DNA of 64,000 nt, taken from the NCBI RefSeq assembly GCF_001425905.1, contig NZ_LMDY01000019.1, positions 1-64,000 of the forward strand, written 5' to 3'. The position numbers were made by a program, and so were the translations under genes. This DNA is from Methylibium sp. Root1272 (GTDB lineage Bacteria > Pseudomonadota > Gammaproteobacteria > Burkholderiales > Burkholderiaceae_C). The first letter of the stretch is position 1. Every line of letters starts with the position of its first letter. The notes below the pieces were generated by a model. The model was given only the letters and a program-made list of their open reading frames with translations, was not told the origin of the DNA and did not search any database. This document shows, piece by piece, positions 35,285-43,154 of the stretch.

Positions 35285-36339
35285 GCGGTCGCGGCGCTCG
35301 CATCGCGCCCGCTGATCCCGGCGCTGTCGAACGAGGCCATGCCGTCGAGCAGCGCCACCGCGCTGACCACCAGCGGCCAGGCCAGCGCCGCGCCCGAGCC
35401 TTCGCCGAGCCGCAGGTCCAGCGCCAGCAGCGGCCGCGCACCCAGGTGCGCCAGCGCGAGGGCGTGGCCGGCCTCGTCGGAGCAATGGGCGAACACGCAG
35501 GCGTCCAGCACCGCGGGCTGCAGCGCGTGCGCGACCAGCAGCGCCGCGGTGACGATGAAACCGTCGACGACGATCAGCCGCCGCTCGTGCGCGGCCTGCA
35601 GCATCGCGCCGGCCAGCGCGGCGATCTCGAAACCGCCGAACGCCGCCAGAGCCTCGAGCGGCGTGCGGGCGCCGGCGTGGCGCTGCGCCACCTGCGCCAG
35701 CACCGCGAGCTTGCGTGCCAGGCCGGCATCGTCGAGCCCGGTGCCACGGCCCACGCAGGCGGCCAGCGGCGCGCCGGTGAAGCGCGCCGTCAGCAGAGCC
35801 GCGGCCGAGGTGTTTCCGATGCCCATCTCTCCCAGCACCAGCGCGTTGCCGGGCACCGCACGCACGACCTCGCGGCCGAGTTCGAGCGCCTGCACGCACT
35901 GCGCCCCGCTCATCGCCGGGCCTTGCGACGCATCGGCGGTGCCGCCCGGCGCGACCGGCCGCACGATCAAGCCCGGCCTTGCCGCACGCGTGCCGCGCAC
36001 GCCGGCGTCCACCACCGTCAGCGGCAGGCCGTGCAGGCGCGCGAGCACGCTGATCGCAGCGCCGCCGGCGAGAAAGTTCTCGACCATCTGCGCGGTCACA
36101 TCGCTCGGGTAGGCCGACACGCCGCGCGCTGCCAGGCCGTGGTCGGCCGCGAACACCAGCACCTGCGGCGCATCCAGCCGCGGGTCGACCCGGCCCTGCA
36201 ACAGGCCCGTCTTCAGCATCAGCGCCTCCAGCTGGCCCAGCGCGCCGAGCGGCTTGGTCAGGTGGTCGATGCGCCGCTGCAGGCTGGCGGCCAGCACGGC
36301 GTCGGCCCGCGGCGCGATGGGGGGTGGCGTCCAATGCAT
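35281..36339 (-). CDS. cobT: Nicotinate-nucleotide:dimethylbenzimidazole phosphoribosyltransferase
   Basis: A 352-residue CobT that makes alpha-ribazole phosphate from dimethylbenzimidazole and nicotinate mononucleotide. Recognisable parts are LTKPLGALGQLE, FAADHGLAARGVSAYP, the glycine-rich LGEMGIGNTSAAAL, DGFIVTAAL and SDEAGH near the C-terminus. It starts 1 bp after the cobQ stop. With no DMB synthesis gene (bluB) in the window, the base must come from elsewhere. Confidence 0.95.
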   Translation of the reverse strand: MHWTPPPIAPRADAVLAASLQRRIDHLTKPLGALGQLEALMLKTGLLQGRVDPRLDAPQVLVFAADHGLAARGVSAYPSDVTAQMVENFLAGGAAISVLARLHGLPLTVVDAGVRGTRAARPGLIVRPVAPGGTADASQGPAMSGAQCVQALELGREVVRAVPGNALVLGEMGIGNTSAAALLTARFTGAPLAACVGRGTGLDDAGLARKLAVLAQVAQRHAGARTPLEALAAFGGFEIAALAGAMLQAAHERRLIVVDGFIVTAALLVAHALQPAVLDACVFAHCSDEAGHALALAHLGARPLLALDLRLGEGSGAALAWPLVVSAVALLDGMASFDSAGISGRDASAATA

Positions 36340-36340
36340 C

Positions 36341-37849
36341 TCAATCCTTCCGGGGTTCGGGCTCGGCCAGCAGCCGCATCAACGCGCCCGGCTCGAAATG
36401 CCGGTCGATGAAATCGGCGAGCCCGTCGAACACGGCCTCGAGGCCGCGCACGCGCGCGCCGAACAGCGCGCGCAGCACCTCGGTGGATTCGAACAGGCCG
36501 TGCGCGTAGAGGCCCAGCACGCTGCCCTGTTGCCAACCAATGGCCTCGCCCTCGGCATTGCACAGCGCCACCGTCGCAGCCGGCAGCGCCGGGTGCTGCA
36601 CGCTGCGGCCATGCCGGATCTCGTAGCCGCCGAAGTGCACGTCGCGCAGCATGCTCCATTCGTCGCTCACGCCGCCGAAACAGGCCTCGGTGCGGCGCAG
36701 CAGCTTGTCGGGCTCGAAGGCGGTGACCAGCGGCAGCAGGCCGAGCCCCGGTGCGTTGCCCTCGCCGTGCTCGCCTTCCACGCCGTGCGGGTCGACCAGC
36801 GCCTCGCCCAGCATCTGCAGGCCGCCACACAGGCCCAGCACGGGTCGGCGCGCGGCGGCGTGCCGGGCCAGCACCGCATCGATGCCCTGCTCGCGCAGCC
36901 AGGCCAGGTCGCTGCTGGTGTGCTTGGAGCCGGGCAGCACGATCCAGTCGGCGCCCGCCAGCTCGGCCGCGCTGCGCGCCCAGCGCAGCTGCACGCCGCG
37001 CAACTGGCGCAGCGGCTGGAACTCGTCGAGGTTGCTGATGCGCGGGTAGGCGACGACGGCGATGCGCAGGCTGGCCGCCGCCTCGCCGTCGCCGCGCTGC
37101 CAGGGCAGGCCCTCGTCGTGCAGGCCGTCCTCTTCGGGCAGGCCGTGGCCACGCCACAGCGGCAGCACCGCGAGCGTCGGCACGCCGGTCAGCGCCATCA
37201 GCTGCTGTGGGCCCGGTTCGAGCAACCGCGCGTCACCGCGAAAGCGGTTCAGCACATAGCAGCGCAGCAGCGCGCGTTCTTCGGCCGGCAGCAGCTGGTG
37301 GGTGCCGTAGAGGTGGGCGAACGCGCCACCGCGGTCGATGTCGCTGACCAGCAGGCAGGCCGCCTGCGCAGCCTGCGCGGTGCGCATGTTGACGTAGTCG
37401 CTGGCATGCAGGTTGATCTCGGCCGGCGAACCCGCACCCTCGATCACCACCACGTCGTTCTCCGCCATCAGCGACTGCAGTGCGTCCTGTGCGAACGGCC
37501 ACAGCCGCTCGCTGCGCTCGCGCCACGGCACGGCCGCCAGGTCGGCGCGCACCTCGCCGAGCACGACCACCTGGCTGGCGGTGTCGTTCTCGGGCTTGAG
37601 CAGCACCGGGTTCATGCGCACGTCCGGCGACTGCCGGGCGGCCAGCGCCTGGAAGTACTGCGCGCTGCCGATCTCGCCGAGCCGACCGTCGACCCCCGGT
37701 ACGACACGCGCGTTGTTGCTCATGTTCTGCGCCTTGAAGGGCGCGACCTTCAGGCCCTGGCGCGCGTACCAGCGGCACAGCGCCGTCGCCAGCCAGCTCT
37801 TGCCCGCCCCGCTGGTGGTGCCGAGCACCATGACGGCGCGCGCTGTCAT
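36341..37849 (-). CDS. cobQ: Cobyric acid synthase (glutamine-dependent amidotransferase)
   Basis: A 502-residue CobQ/CbiP that amidates adenosyl-cobyrinate a,c-diamide at four positions. The N-terminal ATPase domain has VLGTTSGAGKSW, APFKAQNMSNNA and VIEGAGSPAEINL; the C-terminal glutaminase domain has PGSKHTSSDL and the nucleophile Cys in VLGLCGGLQMLG with His in YAHGLFES. ATG 37849 overlaps the preceding gene by 4 bp. Its presence in a cluster otherwise devoted to salvage suggests uptake of incomplete corrinoids or loss of other de novo genes. Confidence 0.95.
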   Translation of the reverse strand: MTARAVMVLGTTSGAGKSWLATALCRWYARQGLKVAPFKAQNMSNNARVVPGVDGRLGEIGSAQYFQALAARQSPDVRMNPVLLKPENDTASQVVVLGEVRADLAAVPWRERSERLWPFAQDALQSLMAENDVVVIEGAGSPAEINLHASDYVNMRTAQAAQAACLLVSDIDRGGAFAHLYGTHQLLPAEERALLRCYVLNRFRGDARLLEPGPQQLMALTGVPTLAVLPLWRGHGLPEEDGLHDEGLPWQRGDGEAAASLRIAVVAYPRISNLDEFQPLRQLRGVQLRWARSAAELAGADWIVLPGSKHTSSDLAWLREQGIDAVLARHAAARRPVLGLCGGLQMLGEALVDPHGVEGEHGEGNAPGLGLLPLVTAFEPDKLLRRTEACFGGVSDEWSMLRDVHFGGYEIRHGRSVQHPALPAATVALCNAEGEAIGWQQGSVLGLYAHGLFESTEVLRALFGARVRGLEAVFDGLADFIDRHFEPGALMRLLAEPEPRKD

Positions 37850-38856
37850 CGCCGGCCCTCGCCCGCCAGCGCCTGCGGCACGACGAGCTCTCGCCACAGC
37901 GCCGCCAGGGCCTGCTGGGCAGCCAGCGGCTGCACGCTCAGACGCACGGCCCCCGGCCGGCCCAGCGAGGCCGCGTCGCGCAGCTTCAGACCGCGCTCGC
38001 GCAGGCGTGGCAGCAGCTGCGCGGGCGGCGGCAGCGCGTCGGGCCAGCGGGCCACGAAGAACGGCGTGTCGCTCGGCTCGCAGGCCCAGCCGAGCGCGGT
38101 GCAACCGGCCAGTTGCGCCGCCTTCCAGTGCCGCAGCGTCGCGAGGCTGTCGCGCACCCACTGCTGCGTCTCGTGCTGCGTCCACGCGTCGAGCATCGCC
38201 ACCGCGTGCGCACCGAGCACCCATGACGGCGCGAGCGCCTCCACGCGAGAGCGCAGCGCGTCGTCGTGGAGCGCAGCCTCGGGCGCCACCGCATAGGCAC
38301 CGCGCACGCCGGTCAGGCCCAGCGCCTTGTTCGGCGACCACAGCGTCCAGGCATCGGCCTGCAGCGGCGGCGCCTCGCCGTGCAGGCGCAGCGGCGCGTA
38401 GGCGCAGTCCACCACCCGCAGCACCCCCGGCAGACCTTCGGGCAGCGGCGACGAGCGCCCCTCCGGACTGCCCGGCTCGGTGTGCCAGATCAGGGCCGCG
38501 TGGTGCGGCGATGCCGCCATCGGAAGGCCGGCGGCGCGCGCCGCTGCTGCGTAATCGCCATAGCCCGGCCGCGGCGCGTACACCGCGGCACCGGGGGCCT
38601 GCTGCGCCACAGACAGACTGAGCCGCACGATGAACTCGCTGGCGCTGCCGGCCAGCACGATGCGCTGCGATGCCACGCCGTGCAGCGCGGCCAACGCCTC
38701 GCGCAGTGCCTCGTAGCCGGGGTCGGGATAGCGCGTGGCATCGGCCACCTGCACCGCACGCCAGGCCGCGGGCGCGGGGCCGCAGGCGTTCGCGTTGGTC
38801 GAGAAATCCCAGCGCGGCACGCCCAGCGCGTCGGGTCCGCCGTGCAGTGTGCTCAT
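37846..38856 (-). CDS. cobD: L-threonine-O-3-phosphate decarboxylase-like PLP enzyme
   Basis: A 336-residue fold-type I PLP enzyme (CobD of Salmonella, CobC of Pseudomonas denitrificans nomenclature) making the aminopropanol phosphate linker. Features: HGG at the N-terminus, WDFSTNANACGP, the PLP-lysine motif LWSPNKALGLTGVRGAY, and a C-terminal Arg in RPGAVRLSVQP. It starts at ATG 38856, overlapping cbiB by 4 bp. The long open frame upstream belongs to cbiB's opposite reading frame. Confidence 0.9.
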   Translation of the reverse strand: MSTLHGGPDALGVPRWDFSTNANACGPAPAAWRAVQVADATRYPDPGYEALREALAALHGVASQRIVLAGSASEFIVRLSLSVAQQAPGAAVYAPRPGYGDYAAAARAAGLPMAASPHHAALIWHTEPGSPEGRSSPLPEGLPGVLRVVDCAYAPLRLHGEAPPLQADAWTLWSPNKALGLTGVRGAYAVAPEAALHDDALRSRVEALAPSWVLGAHAVAMLDAWTQHETQQWVRDSLATLRHWKAAQLAGCTALGWACEPSDTPFFVARWPDALPPPAQLLPRLRERGLKLRDAASLGRPGAVRLSVQPLAAQQALAALWRELVVPQALAGEGRR

Positions 38857-39803
38857 GAACGCCCGGCCCACGAGAGTGTGGCCAGCGCCATCGCGACCCA
38901 CGCGGCGACCGTCGCGTGGCGCAGGCCCTGCGCGAGCCGGTCCGCATCCGGCGACGGCGCCCGCTCGTTGAGCGCATACACGTCTGGCTTGCGCAGGCGC
39001 ACGCCGAGCCGCAGCGCCATCGCTGCCATCGGCCAGCCGCCGTTGGGTGATGGCGTGCGGGCCGCCTCCATGCGCAGTGCCGGCCATGATGAGACAGGGC
39101 ACAGCAGCAGCGCGGTCAGGCGTGCCGGCAGCCACGACAACAGGTCGTCGGCGCGCGCCGCCCACTTGCCTGCCCATTCCCAGCGGCCGCGGTAGCCCCA
39201 CATCGCGTCGAGCGTGTTGGCCAGCCGGTAGATCACGGCGCCGGGCAGCCCGAACAGCGCGAACCAGAACAGCGGCGCGACCACCGAATCGTTCAGGTTC
39301 TCGGCCAGCGTCTCGATCGCGGATTCGCGCACCGTATCGGCATCGAAGTGACGGGTGTCGCGGCTCACCAGCCGAGCCACTTGCGCGCGGCCGGCGTCGA
39401 TGCCGAGCGCCAGGCTCCGTTCGACGGCAGCCACATCGTCGCGCAGCATGCGCCACGCGAACATCGGCTTCAGCGCCAGCGCGAGCAGCGGCACCGCCAG
39501 CCAGGCAGGTGTCGCCGACAGCCCCGATTGCAGCGCCGCGCCGGCGAGCCCCAGCCCGGCAGCCAGCAGCAGCCACACCGAGGCCCCGCCAGCGAAGGCC
39601 GGCGCCGGCGGCCGGGCCACGAGCCAGCGGCCGACCGGCGCCAGCGCACGGCCCATCCAGGCCACCGGGTGCCAGGCGTTGCGCGGTTCGCCGAAGACAG
39701 CGTCGAGCGCCCAGGCGAGCGGCAGCGCCAGCGCGAGGCAGGGCGCGGCCGGCGCAGCGAACAGCGATGCGATCGACACCGGCACGGAAGCGTCTGCGTC
39801 CAT
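38853..39803 (-). CDS. cbiB: Adenosylcobinamide-phosphate synthase
   Basis: A 316-residue integral membrane protein of the CbiB/CobD family that attaches the aminopropanol arm to adenosylcobyrate. Family motifs are AWALDAVFGEPRNAWHPVAWMG (in part), RDTRHFDADTVRESAIETLAEN (in part), LNDSVVAPLFW, NTLDAMWGYRG and SPNGGWPMAAMA. ATG 39803 overlaps the ATPase stop by one base. Confidence 0.94.
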   Translation of the reverse strand: MDADASVPVSIASLFAAPAAPCLALALPLAWALDAVFGEPRNAWHPVAWMGRALAPVGRWLVARPPAPAFAGGASVWLLLAAGLGLAGAALQSGLSATPAWLAVPLLALALKPMFAWRMLRDDVAAVERSLALGIDAGRAQVARLVSRDTRHFDADTVRESAIETLAENLNDSVVAPLFWFALFGLPGAVIYRLANTLDAMWGYRGRWEWAGKWAARADDLLSWLPARLTALLLCPVSSWPALRMEAARTPSPNGGWPMAAMALRLGVRLRKPDVYALNERAPSPDADRLAQGLRHATVAAWVAMALATLSWAGRS

Positions 39804-40630
39804 CAAGACTCCTGCTCCGTCGGCAGGTGAGGCACGGTGATGTAGCGCTGCACGCCCCCGGCGCCCGGCAGCGGCTCGACGCGCAGCGCGCCGTCGAACA
39901 CGTCGACCAGCGCGCCGTGCAGCGCCGGATCGTCGTGCGATCCCTCGGCGCGCAGCCGCCCGGCCTGCAGCACCACCAGCCGGTCGGCCTGCAGTGCCAG
40001 CGGCAGGTCGTGCAGCACGCTGACCACCGTGTGGCTGCGCGCCAGCCGGCGCAGCAGGCGCACCAGCGCCACCTGGTGCGGCGGGTCGAGGTGGGTGGTT
40101 GGCTCGTCGAGCAGCAGCACCGGCGCACGCACCGCCAGCGCTCGCGCCAGCAGCACGCGCTGGCGTTCGCCGCCCGACAGCTCGTGCAGGCGGGCGTGCT
40201 GCCAGGCACTGCATTCGGTGGCGGCCATGGCCTCGTCGACGATCGCCTCGTCGGCCGGCCCCGCCAGCGCGAACAGGCCGAGCTGCGGCAGGCGGCCGAG
40301 CTGCACCGTCTCGCGCGCCGTGAGGTCGCCGCTGGTATCGCCCTGCTGCGCCAGCCAGGCGATGCGCTGCGCACGCTCGCGCGCCGGCCATTCGGCCAGA
40401 CGCCGGTCCTGCAGCCACACGTTGCCGCGCGCGGGCGTCAACAGCCCGGCCAGCGTGCGCAGCAGTGTGGACTTGCCGGCGCCGTTGGGGCCGACGATGG
40501 CGGTCCAGCCCGGCGTCAGACGCAGCGACAGGTCGTGCAGCACCGGGTGAGCGCCCAGCGCGACCCGCAGGCCATCGGCGCGCAGGACCATGCCCTGCTC
40601 ACCATCGCCCTGCGCGACGCGCGCCGTCAT
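39803..40630 (-). CDS. btuD: Cobalamin/corrinoid ABC transporter ATPase
   Basis: A 275-residue ABC ATPase of the FecE/BtuD family: Walker A GPNGAGKST, Q-loop AWLAQQ, signature LSGGERQRVLLARAL, Walker B LLLDEPTTHLD, and switch His in VLHDLPLAL. It starts at ATG 40630, overlapping the permease stop by 4 bp; the nine extra upstream residues are rejected. With btuC and btuF it forms a complete inner-membrane B12 importer. Confidence 0.92.
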   Translation of the reverse strand: MTARVAQGDGEQGMVLRADGLRVALGAHPVLHDLSLRLTPGWTAIVGPNGAGKSTLLRTLAGLLTPARGNVWLQDRRLAEWPARERAQRIAWLAQQGDTSGDLTARETVQLGRLPQLGLFALAGPADEAIVDEAMAATECSAWQHARLHELSGGERQRVLLARALAVRAPVLLLDEPTTHLDPPHQVALVRLLRRLARSHTVVSVLHDLPLALQADRLVVLQAGRLRAEGSHDDPALHGALVDVFDGALRVEPLPGAGGVQRYITVPHLPTEQES

Positions 40631-41637
40631 GCCACCCCCCGGCGGTGCAGCAGCCACAGCAGGTAGCCGCCGCCCAGCACCGCGGTCAGCACGCCGACCG
40701 GCAACTCCTGCGGCGCGATCAGGCTACGCGCCAGCACGTCGGCCGCGAGCAGCAGGCTGCCGCCGGCGGCGGCGCTGGCCACCAGCGTGAAGCTCTGCGT
40801 CGCCGGCACGAAACGCCGCACCAGGTGCGGCGACACCAGTCCGACGAAGGCCACCAGCCCGGCCTGCGACACCGCGAGCCCGGTCGCCAGTGCCAGCACC
40901 GTCACCAGCACCATGCGCAGCTTCGGCAGCGCGAGGCCCAGGCTCACGGCGCTGTCGACACCGAGCGTCAGCGCGTCGAGTACGCGTGCCAGCCGCCACG
41001 CCAGCGGCAGCGTCAGCGCCAGGCCGACGGCCAGCAATCCGACGCTGGTCCAGCCCAGGAAACCGGTGCTGCCGAGCATGAAGGCCTGCTTGCCGCGCAG
41101 CGCGTCGGGCGCCACCATCGTGGCCAGATCGCCGAACGCACCGAGCACCACGCCCACCACCACACCGGCCAGCAGCAGCCGCACCGTGTGCTGGGCACCG
41201 CGCGACAGCAGCAGGGTCAGCAGCACGCCGCCCAGCGCGCCGGCGAAGGCGGCCAGCACGAGGCCGGCGCGCGCCAGCAGGTCGGCCGCCGCGAGGCTGA
41301 CGCCGTGTCCGGCGAGCGCGCTGCCGGCCAGCACCAGCACCACGCACAGCGAGGCGCCGGAGGCCGAGCCGAGCAGGTACGGGTCGGCCAGCGGGTTGCG
41401 GAACAGGCCTTGCGCCACCGCGCCGGCCAGGCCGAGCAACGCGCCGACCAGCCAGGCACCGAGCGTGCGCGGCGCGCGGATCTCGCCGACGATCAGGCCG
41501 GCATCCGGGCCCCACAGCGACGCGACCGACCAGCCTTCGCTGCCGGCCATCAGGCCGGCGACGAACAGCAGCGTGCTCAACACCGCCAGCCCGACGGCGA
41601 GCTGGCGGCGACGCGAAGCGAGTTCGGCGTGCGTCAT
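40627..41637 (-). CDS. btuC: Cobalamin/corrinoid ABC transporter permease
   Basis: A 336-residue FecCD/BtuC-family permease with about ten transmembrane helices. Family signatures are GEIRAPRTLGAWLVGALLGLAG (in part), GLFRNPLADPYLLGSASGAS (20 residues), GLVAFVGLVSPHLVRR and the C-terminal LPVGVLTAVLGGGYLLWLL. It overlaps btuF and btuD by 4 bp each. Confidence 0.93.
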   Translation of the reverse strand: MTHAELASRRRQLAVGLAVLSTLLFVAGLMAGSEGWSVASLWGPDAGLIVGEIRAPRTLGAWLVGALLGLAGAVAQGLFRNPLADPYLLGSASGASLCVVLVLAGSALAGHGVSLAAADLLARAGLVLAAFAGALGGVLLTLLLSRGAQHTVRLLLAGVVVGVVLGAFGDLATMVAPDALRGKQAFMLGSTGFLGWTSVGLLAVGLALTLPLAWRLARVLDALTLGVDSAVSLGLALPKLRMVLVTVLALATGLAVSQAGLVAFVGLVSPHLVRRFVPATQSFTLVASAAAGGSLLLAADVLARSLIAPQELPVGVLTAVLGGGYLLWLLHRRGVA

Positions 41638-42554
41638 CGGCTTCCCGCGCCCGGATTGGCACTCGCCGCCGACGCCGGCAACGCGGCCAGGCAGTCGGCC
41701 AGCAACAACGCAGCTTCACCCATGCGCGGGCCGGGGCGCACCAGCACGTCGTAGGGCGCGCTCGCGAAGCCGCAGGTCTGCCGCCGCTGCAGCGCCTGCA
41801 GCGAGGCCCAGCCCGGACGCCCCGGCATCTCGGCCAGGTTGCGCTGCAGCGCCATCACGATGTCGGGCTGCGCGCGCAGCACGTACTCGGGGTTGAGGCG
41901 CGGAAACGGCCCCAGGGCCGGCGACACGATGTTGCCCAGGCCGAGCCGCAGCAAGGTCTCGCCGATGAAGGAGCCGCTGCCCGCGGCGTACGGCGTGGCA
42001 TCGACCTCGAAATAGACGCGCCGACCGCGCAGCGCGGCCGGCACCCGCGCGGCGGCGGCGGCGAGCTGCTGCTCGATGGTCGACCACAGCGGCCCGGCCG
42101 CGGCGGGCGTGCCGAGCAGTTGCGCCACGGCGTGCAGCGCGCGCTGCACGCCGGCATGGTCGCGCGCCTCCAGCACCATCAACTTGAGGCCCAGAGCCTC
42201 CAGCCGCTCGATCACGCGGTCGGAGGTCGCGAGCAGCACCACGTCGGGCTTGAGCGCGACGATGGCCTCGATCTGGGCGTCCTCGAGTCCGCCCAACTTG
42301 GGCAGCGCGCCGACGCCGGCCGGCCAGTTGGAGAAGCGGTCGGTGCCGACCACCCGTGCGCAGCCACCGAGCGCGCACACGCTCTCGGTCAGCGAAGGCA
42401 GCAGGGTCACGATGCGCTGCGGCGGTGCGGCCAGCGTGAGCGTGGCGCCGCGGTCGTCGCGCAGCACGATCGGCGCTGCCGCCGCGGCGGTGTGCAGCCC
42501 GAAGGCGAACAGCAGCGAGAGGCCGCAGCACCTCCGTATCGCCGACCAGCTCAT
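41634..42554 (-). CDS. btuF: Cobalamin-binding periplasmic protein
   Basis: A 306-residue class III substrate-binding protein with a signal peptide ending AAAA-AP. It has the BtuF pattern RIVTLLPSLTESVCALG, VVGTDRFSNWP, LPKLGGLEDAQIEAIVALKPD (in part) and IGETLLRLGLGNI. Identity as BtuF not a siderophore binder comes from the B12 operon context and the riboswitch. ATG 42554 overlaps cobU by 4 bp. Confidence 0.9.
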   Translation of the reverse strand: MSWSAIRRCCGLSLLFAFGLHTAAAAAPIVLRDDRGATLTLAAPPQRIVTLLPSLTESVCALGGCARVVGTDRFSNWPAGVGALPKLGGLEDAQIEAIVALKPDVVLLATSDRVIERLEALGLKLMVLEARDHAGVQRALHAVAQLLGTPAAAGPLWSTIEQQLAAAAARVPAALRGRRVYFEVDATPYAAGSGSFIGETLLRLGLGNIVSPALGPFPRLNPEYVLRAQPDIVMALQRNLAEMPGRPGWASLQALQRRQTCGFASAPYDVLVRPGPRMGEAALLLADCLAALPASAASANPGAGSR

Positions 42555-43144
42555 CGCGCCGCCCGCTTGACCGGCACTTCGATGCCGGCGACCAACAGCG
42601 TGACCCGCGCGCACTGGGCTGCCACTGACTGATGCAGGCGGCCGAGGTCGTCGACGAAGCGACGCGCCTCGGCCCCCAGCGGCGACAGCCCGAGGCCGAT
42701 CTCGTTGGACACCAGCACCACCGGGCCGCGCGCCGACTGCAGCGCGTCGCACAGGCCGCCGACGTGCCGGTCGAGTTCGGCATCGGCGACGGCCTCGCCG
42801 TGCAGCGGCATGCGCAGGTTGGTGAGCCACAGGCTCAGGCAATCGACCAGCACCATCCGACCCGGCTCGCTGTGGCGCCGCACGGCGGCGGCCAGTTCGC
42901 GCGGCACCTCGTCGGTCTCGAGGCCGGGCCCGCGCGCGGCGCGGTCGTGCCGGTGGCGCGCGATGCGCGAGTGCATCTCGTCGTCGCCCGCCAGCGCAGT
43001 GGCCAGCAGCACGGCCGAGCGGCCGGGCAGTGCCAGCCAGTCGGCCGCGCGCGACTCGGCGCAGCGCGACTTGCCGCTGCGCTGGCCGCCGAGGATCAAC
43101 TCGCCGGTCCCGCTGCCCGCCGGATGACTGCTGCGCTCGCCCAT
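42551..43144 (-). CDS. cobU: Adenosylcobinamide kinase/adenosylcobinamide-phosphate guanylyltransferase
   Basis: A 197-residue bifunctional CobU/CobP that phosphorylates cobinamide and then activates it with GTP. The P-loop is LILGGQRSGKSRCAE; further motifs are DDEMHSRIARHRHDR (carrying the guanylylated His), VLVDCLSLWLTN and VSNEIGLGLSP. It starts 10 bp after btuB ends. As the key cobinamide-salvage enzyme it supports a salvage role for the operon. Confidence 0.94.
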   Translation of the reverse strand: MGERSSHPAGSGTGELILGGQRSGKSRCAESRAADWLALPGRSAVLLATALAGDDEMHSRIARHRHDRAARGPGLETDEVPRELAAAVRRHSEPGRMVLVDCLSLWLTNLRMPLHGEAVADAELDRHVGGLCDALQSARGPVVLVSNEIGLGLSPLGAEARRFVDDLGRLHQSVAAQCARVTLLVAGIEVPVKRAAR

Positions 43145-43154
43145 GCCCCTCCCG